A DNA stretch of 64,000 bases from Lineus longissimus (lineage: Eukaryota > Nemertea > Pilidiophora > Heteronemertea > Lineidae). The position numbers were made by a program, and so were the translations under genes. This document shows positions 1 to 12,292 of this stretch, one piece after another. Each line of letters starts with the position of its first letter. Within the stretch, counting starts at the first letter, position 1. The notes under the pieces are model-generated. The model saw only the letters and a program-made list of their open reading frames with translations, was not told the origin of the DNA and ran no database searches. Location: the NCBI RefSeq assembly GCF_910592395.1, contig NC_088319.1, positions 3,782,001-3,846,000 on the forward strand. Reading direction: 5' to 3'.

Positions 1-1263
1 CGACGAGCAGAATGGGGGGGCGACCATTATTTTTGACCCCGCCATTTTGTCATCCTTAAACAAACTTCGGGCTAACACGGCGGAAGTATTGTGGATGGTG
101 TATTGCTTGGTCATGGGTTCGATTCTTGGGATTTAAACTCCTCAAGTACGTAAGCCATGGTTTGAATCAGGATATTTCTCCTCAATGTGATGGTGAGGTG
201 CGTTGGTTATAGGTACAATTCTTGATAGTTACTAGGGTTGCGTAGTGCTTCGGTCATGGGTTCGATTTTGAGAAATACTCATGTGTTGTGCGGGTCTCAG
301 CCCCCTGTTTACCTCAATATTTAACATATACCTTCCATTCGTCGCGATGGCGCTATCTATCCATCCCCATGTCACAAGATAATAGTCCCAGTGATTTGCA
401 CTTGTAGCCACTCAATTGAAGTTATGACCATAGCAGTCAATATATGCACAGTTAGATGCTGGCGCCCCCTATCCATCACCATGAACTTAGCCAAACTCAT
501 ATTCCAAACTAACCTAAATATGACAAGATAATTGTCCCTTTAACTGCCAATGAATCACCTGTGTCTAAAAGTAGTATTCCATCGCTTCGACCGCCAGTCC
601 AAAACCTTGTGTGCTAGCTTGATCGACTCCACTGAGCTTGCGTTTGGCCTATACTTTTGCAATGATAACTCCCCATGTAACCACGATGCTAGGATGACCA
701 GGCTGTGTATTGTATAAATGTAAATACACCTGGGGACCGTTGCTCTCGTTGCGTTGCGTGGCTTTCTTTGCGCAAAGTCCAGTAAGCCTGAATAAGATAC
801 TTGAAAATAGATTCGATGAATCCGCGCAGATGACAGCCTTATTAACATTATGGATTCATTGAATCTCGGTGAGTTGGCGCACTTGACACATTTTGATATC
901 ACTATTGATTGGCGACAGTCTTGTTCCTGCTCCAAGGACAATGGACGACGAGTGACTAGCCTACACCCTAAATAAGCCCGGTGTAACATCTGTGGTTGTT
1001 CCCCATGTTTCAGTGTTTCCAAACAATAGGCAGCTAGAGAGACCATGACTTTTCAATAGGGGGGATACACAGAAAAACTCGTCAATCTAGTTTTGAGCGT
1101 TCCCAAACAATGAGGGGAAACACTCAAAAACAGAAACACTCAAAAACATTACACCTGCTCTGCCGCCTGACTACGACAATGGAGGGACAACTCCATGAAC
1201 CACATGCGGAAATAAGGGTTCAATAGCAGCTATAGCTTCGCAACCAAGTCCCTGCGGCGTAAT
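1..1263. other. unassigned left-edge DNA
   Basis: No gene is recognised here. A 163-codon open frame runs on the minus strand at 555-1046, but it has no motif I know, no convincing splice context and a composition like translated noncoding DNA. Around 110-135 and 255-275 the phrase GGTTCGAT recurs after similar upstream words. It resembles a pol III B box, so a decayed tRNA-derived SINE is possible but unproven. Confidence 0.3.
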
Positions 1264-1960
1264 GAAACTTGTTGTGACTGCGCTAGCTGCCCACCCAAGA
1301 CCCTCTAAAATAATAAGACTGGTCGTGACAGCGCTAGCTGCCCACCCAAGTCCCTCTAAATCAATAAGACTGGTTGTGACTGCGCACCCAAGTCCCTCTA
1401 AAAGAAGAAGACTGGTTGTGACAGCGCTAGCTGCCCACCCAAGACCCTCTAAGATAATAAGACTGGTTGTGACAGCGCTAGCTGACCACCCAAGACCCTC
1501 TAAAATAATAAGACTGGTTGTGACAGCGCTAGCTGCCCACCCAAGACCCTCAGATAATGAGACTGGTTTTGACAGTATACACCAAGCTGTGCAGTCAAAT
1601 TTCCTCATAGCTGTTCACTCTGAGTCCGTCTAATGTAATAAGACTGGCTGTGACAGCCCTAGCTGAGCAGTGCACTCAAGTCCGTCTTAAGTAATTAGAC
1701 TGGTTGTGACAGCCCTAGCTGAGAAGTGCACTCAAGTCCGTCTTAAGTAATTAGACTGGTTGTGACAGCCCTAGCTGAGCAGTGCACTCAAGTCCGTCTT
1801 AAGTAATTAGACTGGTTGTGACAGCCCTAGCTGGGCAGTGCACTCAAGTCCCTCTAATGTAATAATCTGGCTGTGACAGCCCTAGCTGAGCAGTGCACTC
1901 AAGACCCTCTAAAGTAATTAGACTGGTTGTGACAGCCCTGCTGGCGACTCTTATATTCAC
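1264..1960. repeat. satellite, 48-bp units changing to 56-bp units
   Basis: From about 1,264 to 1,560 a 48-bp unit repeats about six times, built on GACTGGTTGTGACAG followed by a GCTAGCTGCCCACCCAAG block. From about 1,635 to 1,960 a related 56-bp unit takes over, with the same start but a block containing AGCAGTGCACTCAAG. Units differ by a few substitutions. The 48-bp phase is a multiple of three, so long open frames appear on both strands; these follow from the periodicity and are not genes. Confidence 0.9.
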
Positions 1961-2136
1961 TTTAACAAAAGGACCGGACATAGATTCCGTGGGGGAATTG
2001 CATTTCTTTTACACCGGCATGCAGCAGAAACATCATACTCGGCAAAATGCCTACAGTGTGAGTATTTTTTGGCCTTACTCGGATGTATTTGAATGGATGG
2101 CTCCAACCCTTGATTAGCGACTAGCGTCTCAACGAT

Positions 2137-2290
2137 ATCAGGACAATTCCCCACCTCCCCGGAAAATTGCTCCCCCCGACAATTGCCCCTCAGTGAAATT
2201 GCCCCCCCCCCCTTGTAAAATTGCCCCCCAGTCGAATTGCCCCAAGCCAAATTGCCCCCCCCCCCCCCCTGTATAATTGCCCCCCAGTAA
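2137..2290. repeat. C-rich low-complexity tract
   Basis: Irregular repetition of AATTGCCCC with homopolymer runs of up to about 14 C. It looks like a degenerate minisatellite. No coding content is evident. Confidence 0.8.
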
Positions 2291-2478
2291 TATTTCCCTT
2301 GGAAAAATTCTTGAGATCGTCCTTTAATGAATTATAAATTTCATGGTAGTAAAAGATCAGTTTCTCCACAATGATTCAAGGAATCTGTTGGGTCACTGAA
2401 TCCATCATAGATTGTTTGTTGTAGCCGTAGACAATTTCGAAAAATGGAGCTATGTCTGGTCTTTTTTTACAGGAGGAT

Positions 2479-2670
2479 TTAAAGGGGGACTATAGGCAGG
2501 AGGAGAGTGCCAATTTGGCCATCTTCAACAGTTCAAGTGACTGACTCATATACAGTCCCTCGTACAAGCATGAATCATTTCAACCTACTGTGAGATGTGA
2601 GATACCTCTATTGGCGGCTTTGTATAACTTTATATTGCCTGCCTAGCTGCTGCCTATATTGTCCCTTTAA
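2479..2670. mobile_element. TTAA-flanked MITE, AGGGGGACTATAGGCAGG family, copy 1
   Basis: The left end reads TTAA then AGGGGGACTATAGGCAGG. The right end reads CTGCCTATATTGTCCCT then TTAA, giving imperfect terminal inverted repeats with a TTAA target duplication. A related copy with the same ends lies at 27,498-27,721. TTAA duplication is typical of piggyBac- or Kolobok-type elements. No transposase is present, so it is non-autonomous. Confidence 0.75.
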
Positions 2671-2853
2671 TTTTAATATTGATTCAATATTGACCAATCA
2701 GCGCACGATAGCTTATTCAGCCCGGCGAATTCGTCGCCATTGCAATGCATTGGCATATAAGATGTACATCCGTAGTGCTTGATGTTCAGAAGTCAAATAA
2801 AGAAAAGGAACCTCTTTAAAATAAGCGTAGTTTGAGGGGCATAGGGCATCGAA

Positions 2854-5800
2854 ATGTCTTGTGATCTACCCTGTTTGTCCTATATGGCATTGTATATCAT
2901 TTCAATGCACGTTATTCAGAGTAATTCTCGAACTTCCACCCACTGGCGACTGACAGATGGACGAGTGTCCGCTTCTGACAGTTCCCTGTTTGCTGGGGCT
3001 GCGCCTGGCGGAGAAGAGCTTGATCCACTCTTGAATATCCTCACAAACAAAGTAGTCAACGACGGAAAATGGAAATTAGAGGCAGACAAGACATGTCAGG
3101 ATTGCGATAAGGCAGATGACAAACATAAAGGGTGAGAATCTCCTAGTCCTAGTTCATCACATTCACACCACATGGTGACATCAGCAGGGCCCATGGCGCG
3201 CGCGATGAAAAATCAGAATGTTCGTAACTTCAAACACAACTCCAATAATATGACACTTTGGCACTTTGGCACTTTGGTCCCGGATATGACGATGGTACGG
3301 TTTGCGCATAACTGACCAATCGGCTAGCAGTAACTGAGACAGCAAATGACATAAATCACGGATTAATGCATTCAATGATTCATGCATGATCAGGTGCGCA
3401 ACGTCATTTGCTGGCGCTGTTAACTGATTGGTTACTTAAATGCAAACCGTACCACCGTCATATCTGGGATCATCGATTTGAAGTGTCGTATTTCAAGTTC
3501 TACACAAAGTCATGCAGACAGCTCATCTTACTGACTTTGCCTTCAAATGTCATGAAATCTATTCCAATTTCCAGGAAGAGGAGATACCTCACGAAATACG
3601 TAGGCCTAATGGCAGTAATGCAACGAAATCTATTCATTGAAACTCAAAATTTCCTGTATGTGTCAGTTAAATGTCATTATATAACTTTTTTCAAAAAGCA
3701 CATGTGATATTGCCATTGTGTATTCTCAAAATTGGAATATTTGTGTTCACATATTTTTAATCGAGGCAAAATGTCATATTTTGGGTGCAAAAAGTTTTGC
3801 AAGTTTCTTGTAGGCCTATGTGATTAAACATTTGGGACCAATCCTAAAATGTGGAATCAGGAATGATTGCCACCTGGCACAGCGAGGAGGACCCAAAACT
3901 TCAATACAATAGGCCCGGCCAAGAAAACTTGATCAGATATTGATAATGAGTTGCATAATTGTCAAGAGTTCTCAAAGGAAGTCAACCAGTCTGGGTACGC
4001 ATTCATCGTGTTCTGATTTTGACCGGTAATGCTGCTGATTCTTGTCAACGATGTGAGCAGTCAGAAGCCAGCTTCGGAAGTCCCCAATCATTAGCAATGC
4101 CAATGCCCCATATAATGTAGATTATACCATGCATTACCGTTCAATGCGTGGGTCATTCCCTGCAAAAAGGTTTGCAGCTTCAAGGGGTTAAAATTAAACG
4201 ACATTAAAAAATGCATAATGTTATCTCTGCCAGTATTGGTGTCCATTGCATGATAACAGCTGATGATAATCACAAATGTATGCAGCAAGAATGCTCGAAT
4301 AATGCCATAAATGGGACGATTATGTATCTGCTCTAAAGTATCCCTGTTACTCAGTGAATATTTATTCCTGTTTTGGCCCATTAAAACTGTTCAAGGGTAA
4401 AAAATCCCCTCACTTCAAATCACTGTTTGCATTACCGTACCGAATCACATTGCCATTTTCCGCATGCATCAAAATGAAAACACTCTGTTTTAAAAGGAAA
4501 TATTTTAGACGTGGACTTGACACACACTTCGACCAATTTTTTTTAATGAAAAAAGGCACAAAAAGTTGAGTAGTTACATGGATGAGCAATTTTTGCACAT
4601 TCAGATTCAGAGAGGCCAATATTAAACTAACTTGAAGGGTAACTCGTGTCAAATTTCACCATATAATGTTTTAGCTGTTTTTGACAAATGACTACGTCAC
4701 TTTCTCATAAATCGGTAAGGTTTTCGAATCGAAATGCACATTTTCTAGAAATTGATGGTTTAATCCCGCCCGGACGGCTCGCTTCGATGCCGTTGAAATT
4801 GAGCTACGCCGACGACGTTTTCGTTGATGACGTCACAACATGAACATTTTTGCGGTCGCGGTGGTTTACATTCAGCGATTTTATAATAAATCTAATCAAA
4901 AATGGAAAATTTGAGCTTTACATTTGTGATCAACAATTAAAAACGGACATATTTCCGCAAAGTTGTAAATCACATCATAGCGTCGCTTTAAGCAGTAACA
5001 GTAGGACCACCTCAACATACCACTACACTGGATAATGATCTAACCCAAGAGACGGCCAGTGCCCCATATTGTGATTCTGATAGTGATACTTGTAGGTATT
5101 GCTTGGGGCTGGGGCATGAAGTCGGACTATCACAGGCTTATTGAATGTTGTTCATCTTTTCAGGAAAAAAAATGAAGAAAAAGAAAAGGCTAGCGAAACA
5201 AAAAGTACGGACGCGAGTGCTAACTGCAGCAAAACAAAGAAGGAAGTTTTAGACTGCGGTAAACCAATCAACACAACACAGTTTGATCACCTACGTGGTA
5301 TTGCCAACCGTCATGAACACCCGCACATACCAGAACCTGAAGTTGCCATGATCTTCCGGAAAAAAGCGGGACGCCATTCTGAGGTGGACATGAATGAGTT
5401 GGAGAGACGACTGAAGAAATCTAAGAAAGATGTAAGTTATTGCCAACCCCCTTTTGCCGCCATATTTTCAGTCGCCATCCTCTGTTGCTGGTATACATTT
5501 GGGGGGATTTGCATCAATATTACAGTGCACAACCACCTGCAACTCGTAGTTTGGGGAAATATAAATGTATGTGGTAAAACTGAGTAAAGGAGAGGTGAAA
5601 ATAAGGCGATTTCGATTGGCGGGTATTTTTGAAGTATGCCCCTTGGCTTGACTTAGATGGGGGCTCTGCAGTGATCACGCTTTGGCAACTAAAATAACAA
5701 ACCATGTCATAAGCACACTTTTTGGTGAAGGGTGTTGTGCACATGTCATCTGCTTTGAACTCTTTCACTGCCGGAGCATTTGATATTTACTATGTTTGTG

Positions 5801-6488
5801 GTACCTGCCAAAACACAAGAATTTTTTCTTATTGTTAACGAAAGTTCAGAAGAAAAACCTAAAAGACATAATATGATTTATAAATTGTTTCATTTTCTTC
5901 CCTTTTCAGCGCCCCAAATCAGCCCAGGTTTACAATCAAATAGGGAACTTCTGGCGGATAAGAGGCAATACGCAATTATCCATAGAATGTTTCCGGAAAG
6001 CGCTGTCCATCTCACCGAATAATCCAGACGTCCTCCTCAATCTTGCACGCGTCTTATTCAACCTCCAATTCCTCGATGATGCGATATTTCTGACACGCCG
6101 ATCACTGGAAATGCAATCTCCAGACCAGAATCCGTGGCTGCAGCATTTTACACTCGGTGAAATTCTCAAGGCGTATGGACACTATCAGGAAGCAACACAT
6201 CATTTCCGTCACACATTGGAGCTAAAACCAGGTTTTCAACCGGCACAGGCAAATTTACGAGAAATGGAAGTAAGCCCGGATGGGACGGTTACATACTATA
6301 CTTTGTTTATCATTCTATTCCTTGTCATGGGAGTATTGTGTGGAATTTTAACATCCGTCGAGGCAAACTTCGAGGAATATGGTGAAATGATGAAAACCCA
6401 ACGACATTTCAATCGCGCAATGGCGATGCGTTCCATTAAACTCGGAATGAATCCGAGAATTATGCGAATGAAGAAGTACCACTGCTGA
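2854..6488 (+). CDS. short TTC17-like TPR protein with a C-terminal membrane segment
   Basis: Three exons are supported: 2,854 (or 2,920) to 3,131; 5,164-5,431; 5,910-6,488. Phases agree (2, then 0) and donors GTGAG and GTAAGT fit. The product resembles one module of TTC17. It has an N-terminal STHWRLTDG motif like the mature start of that family, then FDHLRGIANR at the start of exon 2, then two or three TPR-like helix pairs in exon 3 (LSIECFRKALSISPNNPD; HFTLGEILKAYGHYQEA; LELKPGFQPA). Unlike the roughly 1,140-residue TTC17 it is only about 350-370 residues. It continues into a hydrophobic stretch (YYTLFIILFLVMGVLCGIL) and a basic tail of about 45 residues, suggesting a single-pass membrane protein. 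TTC17 acts in actin polymerisation and ciliogenesis; function here is inferred. The N-terminus is uncertain: the ATG at 2,854 gives a weak signal peptide, and a CAG acceptor at 2,917-2,919 would instead require an upstream exon. A GTAAGC in exon 3 near 6,268 could act as an alternative donor and remove the membrane segment. Confidence 0.72.
4632..4991 (+). mobile_element. TTAA-type MITE, AGGGTAACTCGTGTC family, copy 1
   Basis: A roughly 360-bp repeat in the first intron of the TTC17-like gene. It is nearly identical over most of its length to copies at 28,332-28,695 and, inverted, 53,347-53,671. It starts with AGGGTAACTCGTGTC after TTGA (TTAA in copy 2) and ends before TTAA. Internal sequence carries CCCGCCCGGACGGCTCGC and two TGACGTCA-like cAMP-response-element motifs. 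No coding capacity is seen. Confidence 0.8.
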
Positions 6489-6569
6489 TTTTGACCAATA
6501 GTACACGCGCTACCTGTAGGTTCTAATATTAGTGCTAATTATCCAAATAATGCTTTGTTAAGTAATAGA

Positions 6570-6733
6570 TACAGTAGAACCTCTCTATTAAGGACACCCT
6601 CGGGACTGACAAGTGCTGTCCTTAATAGAGAGGTGTCCTGATTAGAGAGGTCAAATTGAATGGAAACAACCAATTTGGGACCAAAGCTAGTGTCCTTAAT
6701 AGAGAGGTGTCCGCTAAGAGAGGTTCTACTGTA
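6570..6733. mobile_element. pogo/mariner-like MITE, CAGTAGAACCTCTCTATTAA family
   Basis: Ends TACAGTAGAACC and GGTTCTACTGTA are inverted, with TA at each border. The body alternates arms of AATAGAGAGGTGTCC with a central TTTGGGACCAAA block. The TA border and CAGTAGAACC ends suggest the Tc1/mariner-pogo superfamily; this is inference because no transposase is present. It lies in the presumed 3' UTR or flank of the TTC17-like gene, before an AATAAA signal at 6,846-6,851. Confidence 0.85.
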
Positions 6734-6845
6734 CTTCTCTATGCAGTAAATACACCATACACTGAATAGGAATATCTGGTCTGGATTGTTGAATTGTTTG
6801 GGTTGGTTGATGTCCGTGTCACTATGCATTCAAAGTGAATTATAA

Positions 6846-6851
6846 AATAAA
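6846..6851 (+). promoter_or_regulatory. candidate polyadenylation signal of the TTC17-like gene
   Basis: AATAAA lies about 360 bp after the stop codon at 6,486-6,488. If it is used, the 3' UTR would contain the MITE at 6,570-6,733. Confidence 0.4.
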
Positions 6852-8661
6852 TTTAAAAAATTGGTATAGACTGCCACAAGAAGAAATTGTGCATCATCAT
6901 ATAAGTGTTGATATCTCCTGTGGGAAAGTCTTTTTTCCAAATTTTCAAAGGAATTTTTTTTCTGACAGTTCAGTACCATCTTTGATAATATTTGATCTGT
7001 TTGAGTGTGTCTGACAAAATTAGTTCAAAGGCCAGCCCTCACATAATTATTTGAACAAAATCTTGTCAGAAATGTGTCATTGTCAGCAAATTGATTTTTA
7101 TATTTGATGCAAAAAATTTTGCCCTGTTCTCTACAGTACTTTTAAGAGGGATGTACCTTTTTTGCAGGCTCGGAACAAAAATATGTTATTTTGTGGTGTT
7201 ATTCTCATAAAAGTCCCACTTCACATTTCATTAAGATCTTTTACACATTTATTGGCATGATCATCGTCTTCTGGTTCCATTTTACGATGAATTTGATAAC
7301 TCTGGGAGAGGGGGAACCTACTTTAAATGTTTCCAAAATCCTTGGAAGACTCTCGGTCGAACTCTTTATAACCAGGCTGAATCTTACAAACCTGAATTTT
7401 GTTATTTCCAGAAAATGCACATAATCTGAAGGTGGAATCTTAGCAGTATTTTCGTCCTTGGCCACTGGGTCGGGGCGCTAACAAAAGACCCAGACAAAAT
7501 GGGAAAACAGCCTGCATGTACCTAGAAATTCCACAAAATCCTGGGTTTGTTGCCTAATACAGTATAATAAAATTAGTGAGGGCTGGCCAAATGTTATACC
7601 TCTTTTCTTGCCATTCCCTTTTGTGTTCATAAATTAATTGGGGATGGAATATTGGAATGTCTACAAGTCTGTTTTAAAAGTTGTTTCAGGCCCGCCCAAA
7701 AAAGTGCTCCGTTTCTGGTTTCACGGTTCACTGAAAATTGATGCGGTCTTGCAGGGTTTTTTTCTGGGATATTTTTTATCACTTTTGTAGATGTACATGT
7801 ATGTGGAGATTTCCGTACAGAAAAAAAACTGGGGTAAAACACAACAGATTGCCTACTTTTCAGCTGCAGCAATCAATTTTGACGAACTACATAAATTTTG
7901 TTCCATGTTTGTTCAGGTTTCTGCTGTTGAGAAGATTTAATAGTAGGGAGCCGCCGTGATCAATGCCCAGAGGGAAATTCCATAGGTGATTCAGCGTGTA
8001 TAGTTCCAGAATAAGCCACGTGGCGCTAAGGTGCACGATATCTTCTGCTTGAAAATATTGACGGAAAAAATTAAAAAATATTGACGTGCAGGAGTTGGAA
8101 CTGACGCGCGCAGAAACCAGAAACCGAACACTTTTTCTTTTGGCCTTACATATGTATAGATGCACAGGCCACGACATCCATGACCTATCAGTGTACAACA
8201 TAACTGACTATTGCAGTGAAGTATTAAAGGTTATCTATCATCATGATGCTGCTAAAAAAAATTAGCTGTTGCTGTCTTTCAACAAAAAAATTTTTTGCTT
8301 TGAATGCATATTCAATTCTTGGTCTGAAAACACCCAAACAAGTATATTCTGAGAGTTGCCTGAAAAACTTTGAAGAGGGTTCTGCAATACACTTTTATAT
8401 GAAGCTTTGCAGTATATTTCATGGTACATAGTACGATATTTGCCTGGTAAGAGGACTTGGTAATGCACGAGAGGCTTCCAACAGAATGAAAAGACTCTAA
8501 ATTTGAAATTGAGTGCTGTGGCAGGTAAAAAGAGATCTGCCTTATCTCTGTGTCCCAAACTCATGCACATACTCAAATGTCGCTTGAAATACAAGACCTG
8601 ATCACTGCAGCCAATCACAATTCAAACGCATTTGATTTCCTGGCATAATCTTACCTCTCCA
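6852..8661. other. intergenic, AT-rich, no gene recognised
   Basis: Short open frames only, none with a known domain or credible splice context. A poly-A/T-rich stretch lies near 8,250-8,300. Confidence 0.5.
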
Positions 8662-8846
8662 ACAGTGGAACCTCCCAATAAGGACACCCCACGGGACTTA
8701 TAACTGCTGTCCTTATTAGAGGGGTGTCCTGATTAGAGAGGTAAACTTGAATGGAAACAACCCATTTGGGACCAAAACTAGTGTCCTTTATAGAGAGGTT
8801 GTCCTTAATTAATAGAGAGGTGTCCGCTAAGGGAGGTTCCACTGTA
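8662..8846. mobile_element. pogo-like MITE copy
   Basis: Starts ACAGTGGAACCTCCC and ends GGGAGGTTCCACTGTA, with the same GGGACCAAAACTAGTGTCC core as the copy at 6,570. Short open frames inside are products of the repeat. Confidence 0.85.
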
Positions 8847-11800
8847 CTTGGAATACAGTATATTTTGTTTTTTGATGCCAGATGTCAGTTGTGCTCATAT
8901 GATGTAGGGAACCCTCTTTATAAAGTTTTTATTGTTTGACAGCACTTGCGACTGAAAGTACAGTTCTTGTATAGATGGTGTGAATGTAAGCCTATCATTA
9001 GGCGGCAGTGTATAGAAAGGCCTGTGTGTATTGCTTGTATGCAGGAACTTGCAGGAAGTCTTACTGAATCCATTTGAAAAGACTCTCACTGATTCACTGC
9101 CACTGGACTTCTTGGCTAAGTGAAAATGAGACTGAACTGATATTCCACATTTGAGTATGATCTCATCTTTGTAAAGTATGTTTTTTCATCTGATTGTTAA
9201 TCTACAAGGCTATTCCCACCTTCTTTCTTCTTGCGGTGTTTTGAAGAGTTGTACAAAAACAAGGTTGACTTGGGCCATTGAAAAGTGAGTTGACCTTCTA
9301 CAACCGCCCTAATTGCACCTTACTTATACCAGAATTGTACGAAATACGCTAAAAAGCTTTTAATAGTGTCTTTTGAAAGGTGCTTCATAAATTAAGCTTC
9401 TTTTTTGAATTGACCCAGAAGATGCAGTCGATTCAGGACTTGATGGAAAAGTCATCTCCTTCAAAGGCCAAAGTCACCCTTCTTCAAGTGCAACAAAATA
9501 TGTTGTATCATTTAGTTTTGAAATCTGGACTTGGTTGTTCGTTCAAGAAAATGCAGCCCACCCTTGAGATGACCCCTTATGCAAATCCTGCTCATAGTGT
9601 ATGCGCTGTACATCATTTAGGATGATAGGAATATAATTTAGGTGAATGATTTGGCACTAGATGGCACTGTAGTCTTTGTCATGCTGCCTTCCACCGTCGT
9701 TTATCATTTGCTATTGGTCAATAAAAGCAGTAATACAAGTATTATCATAATGTATATTACAGACTCCAGAATAATATTTTGTTATTCGACATTTTATCAC
9801 GTGATGATCAGATCACCAGATTTGTTTCGTTTTCGAGAGGAAATGCAAACAATGAAATAAAAAACTTCTCACGACAAATCTTGTATTTGGCCTTCTTTCT
9901 CCGACCACTACTTGAAGTATGCAATTGAACACCTCAGCCAGGCAGGATTTCCCCTAGTTCCTTTGCCAGAGCAGGTGAAGGAGCAGTCCTCGCCAGATGT
10001 CAAAAAGTATCACAAAGCAAGATGGAATTGCTCAAGAAATTCTTCCAGTTTGACAGCTATGATGATCAGCTTATGACTTGTCAAGCCCCTTGAAACGGTC
10101 AGGCTTGGAGTTTCAGCCAAGCGGCCAGAGGCCAACTGTTTCCTTTTCACTAATATTCCAGTGACCATATCGAAAAATCAAGAAATTAAACAACAAATCA
10201 CCAATTGAATCATTATGACTGCTCCTTTAATATCATTTACAATTTATATACATGATACATTTGTGGTGATCCCATGATTGATAAACCCCCATTGAAGGTA
10301 CAATAAAGCGTAACTAACTAGATCATGTCAATTCATTCTCCTTTAAACGTTAGCGACCTTGGGTGGACACACACATTTTCTCAAGAGTGATTTTACTCTG
10401 AAGTTCTGCACTATTCATGAGGAATGTTTGCCAGTGATGCATTTAAATATTGTTGTACGCTTAGTCTTAGAGGAGGAGTATCTTTAAATGTGTATGGCCG
10501 ACTCTTTCGTTATGATTACGATTATTTAATCTTTCGTTATGATTACGAAGAACGGCAGATACATAAAAGAAAATGTGCAGAAACGGCTCTTAGGATGTGT
10601 CCATCCAGGAGAGACACTCTATACATGCTTCCCGAAATTGGTGGCTTGCATTGGAACTAACTTTTTCCCCCTTGTCCGTCATTAAAGGCATTCAAGTGTG
10701 TTGGTCAAGCATGACTATCTCCTTTGTCCCTCCACCATAAGGCCTCGTTTCCCCTTATGACATCACTATTTCGGACACTCAGCGCCCCATTTCTGGAAAG
10801 GTGTATACAGGACTGTAGTAAGGCGTTCAGGCTGGCACTATTGCAAGACACTTCTCCTCAAAAGACTGTAGGTAAGAGCAACGACGTCTAATTTGTGGTC
10901 TCAATGTTGATACGATCGGACTGGCGTCAACTGCCTTCCTCATAAAAATATTCCTCGAACAAACATGAATAGTGGTGATATACTATACTGCGACATGATA
11001 AACTGGCCCACCAAGCTCCTGTCTGTAGATTCCCTTCAGAATCCCACACCCACTATCCCCTCAACAGTTACAATAGACTACTTGTAATGACTACACATGT
11101 ACAATCATGTCACCCTAATCTATCAACAATAAACTACTCCCATGAATGAAAAGATCATTCCATTTAACAATCAAGGAACATTGTCTTCCAGTTCCAGCAA
11201 AATACAAGTTCAAAACAAAAGATTTACGAAAAACCATTAAAATCGTTGTTGCAGTGAGTGTCTACTGAGACCCCATATCTCCTCTACTATTCATAATGAG
11301 GAACCGGCGTTAAGATAAATGCCAGTGGCGGCGCCACAATCGATCGTACCTTCTGACGCCATGACGTCATTTTCTGGTCTGTTGACGTCGCATGAGGTCA
11401 ATCACGGGAACCCATTGCGTACATTTTTGCACAGGATTTCAACAACAGAAAACGTGCCCAATAACTGGCATCGCGCATATTTTCCGCAAAATTATCTTAA
11501 GAAACTGATAGCTCAATAGATTTAAAACAGGAAGATGCAAACCTCGCCGAAATCGGTCGAAAATAAGCGATCGTTTTCGGGCTCAGAAATAACATGATAA
11601 TGCTTTGGAAATGGAGAGTTTTGGTATGATCGATTGCAGCGCAATGCGGCGGATAAATCGCGCCGGTTCCTCATTGCAAACTCATCAATATTCTATTAAA
11701 CCACGTGGACGTATATCAAAATGCAACTGGCTCAATTTAACTGACCCTTTAAAGATTTTGTGTACAAGTATTTATCAAACGAAACTTGGCAGGCAACACC

Positions 11801-11998
11801 ATTCCAGTCCAATGTGTTTTCCATCTGGTGCACTCCTTAACAACGAATCCAATATGAAGTTTGGGGTTGATATGTGTTTTGCTGTTAGGTTTTCTCTCGA
11901 GCGGATGGTGCACGCCCAGAAGCCACAAGACTGGGTTTCGAAACCATCACCCTTGCATTGAGCCTCCTTAACCAGCGACACCTCCATGCTCAATCATG
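8847..11998. other. intergenic, no gene recognised
   Basis: No conserved coding sequence seen. A direct duplication of TCTTTCGTTATGATTACGA occurs at about 10,504-10,548. The frame at 9,380-9,625 has no recognisable domain. Confidence 0.45.
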
Positions 11999-12292
11999 TA
12001 CAGTGGAACCTCCCTTAGTGGACACCTCTGAGGACACTAGTTTTAGTCCCAAATTTGTTGTTTCCACTCAATTTGACCTCTCTAATCAGGACACCTATCT
12101 ATCAAGGATAGTACCTCTTTATTAAGGACAACCTCTCTATTAAGGACAACCTTTCTATTATTAAAAGGAGACTAGTTTTGGTCCCAAATTGGTTGTTTCC
12201 ATTCAATTTCACCACTCTAATCAGGACACGTCTCTATCAAGGACAGCACTTGTCAGTCCCGAGGGTGTCCTTAATAGAAAGGTTCTACTGTA
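11999..12292. mobile_element. pogo-like MITE copy with internal duplication
   Basis: TACAGTGGAACC at the left and GGTTCTACTGTA at the right. The centre carries two to three copies of the 18-bp AAGGACAACCTCTCTATT unit and a duplicated ACTAGTTTTGGTCCCAAAT block. Confidence 0.85.

Noticed and set aside
555-1046. 163-residue minus-strand frame as a gene
   Set aside because: No domain recognised, no flanking exons, and composition like noncoding DNA; kept only as a note in the left-edge entry.
1171-1633. Overlapping repetitive reading frames on both strands with LVVTALAAHP-type or GWAASAVTTS-type units
   Set aside because: They arise from the 48-bp satellite, whose unit is a multiple of three; no start context, splice sites or homology.
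2597-2782. Cysteine-rich hydrophobic frame as the signal-peptide exon of the TTC17-like gene
   Set aside because: Most of it lies inside the TTAA-flanked MITE at 2,479-2,670 and recurs in the copy at 27,498.
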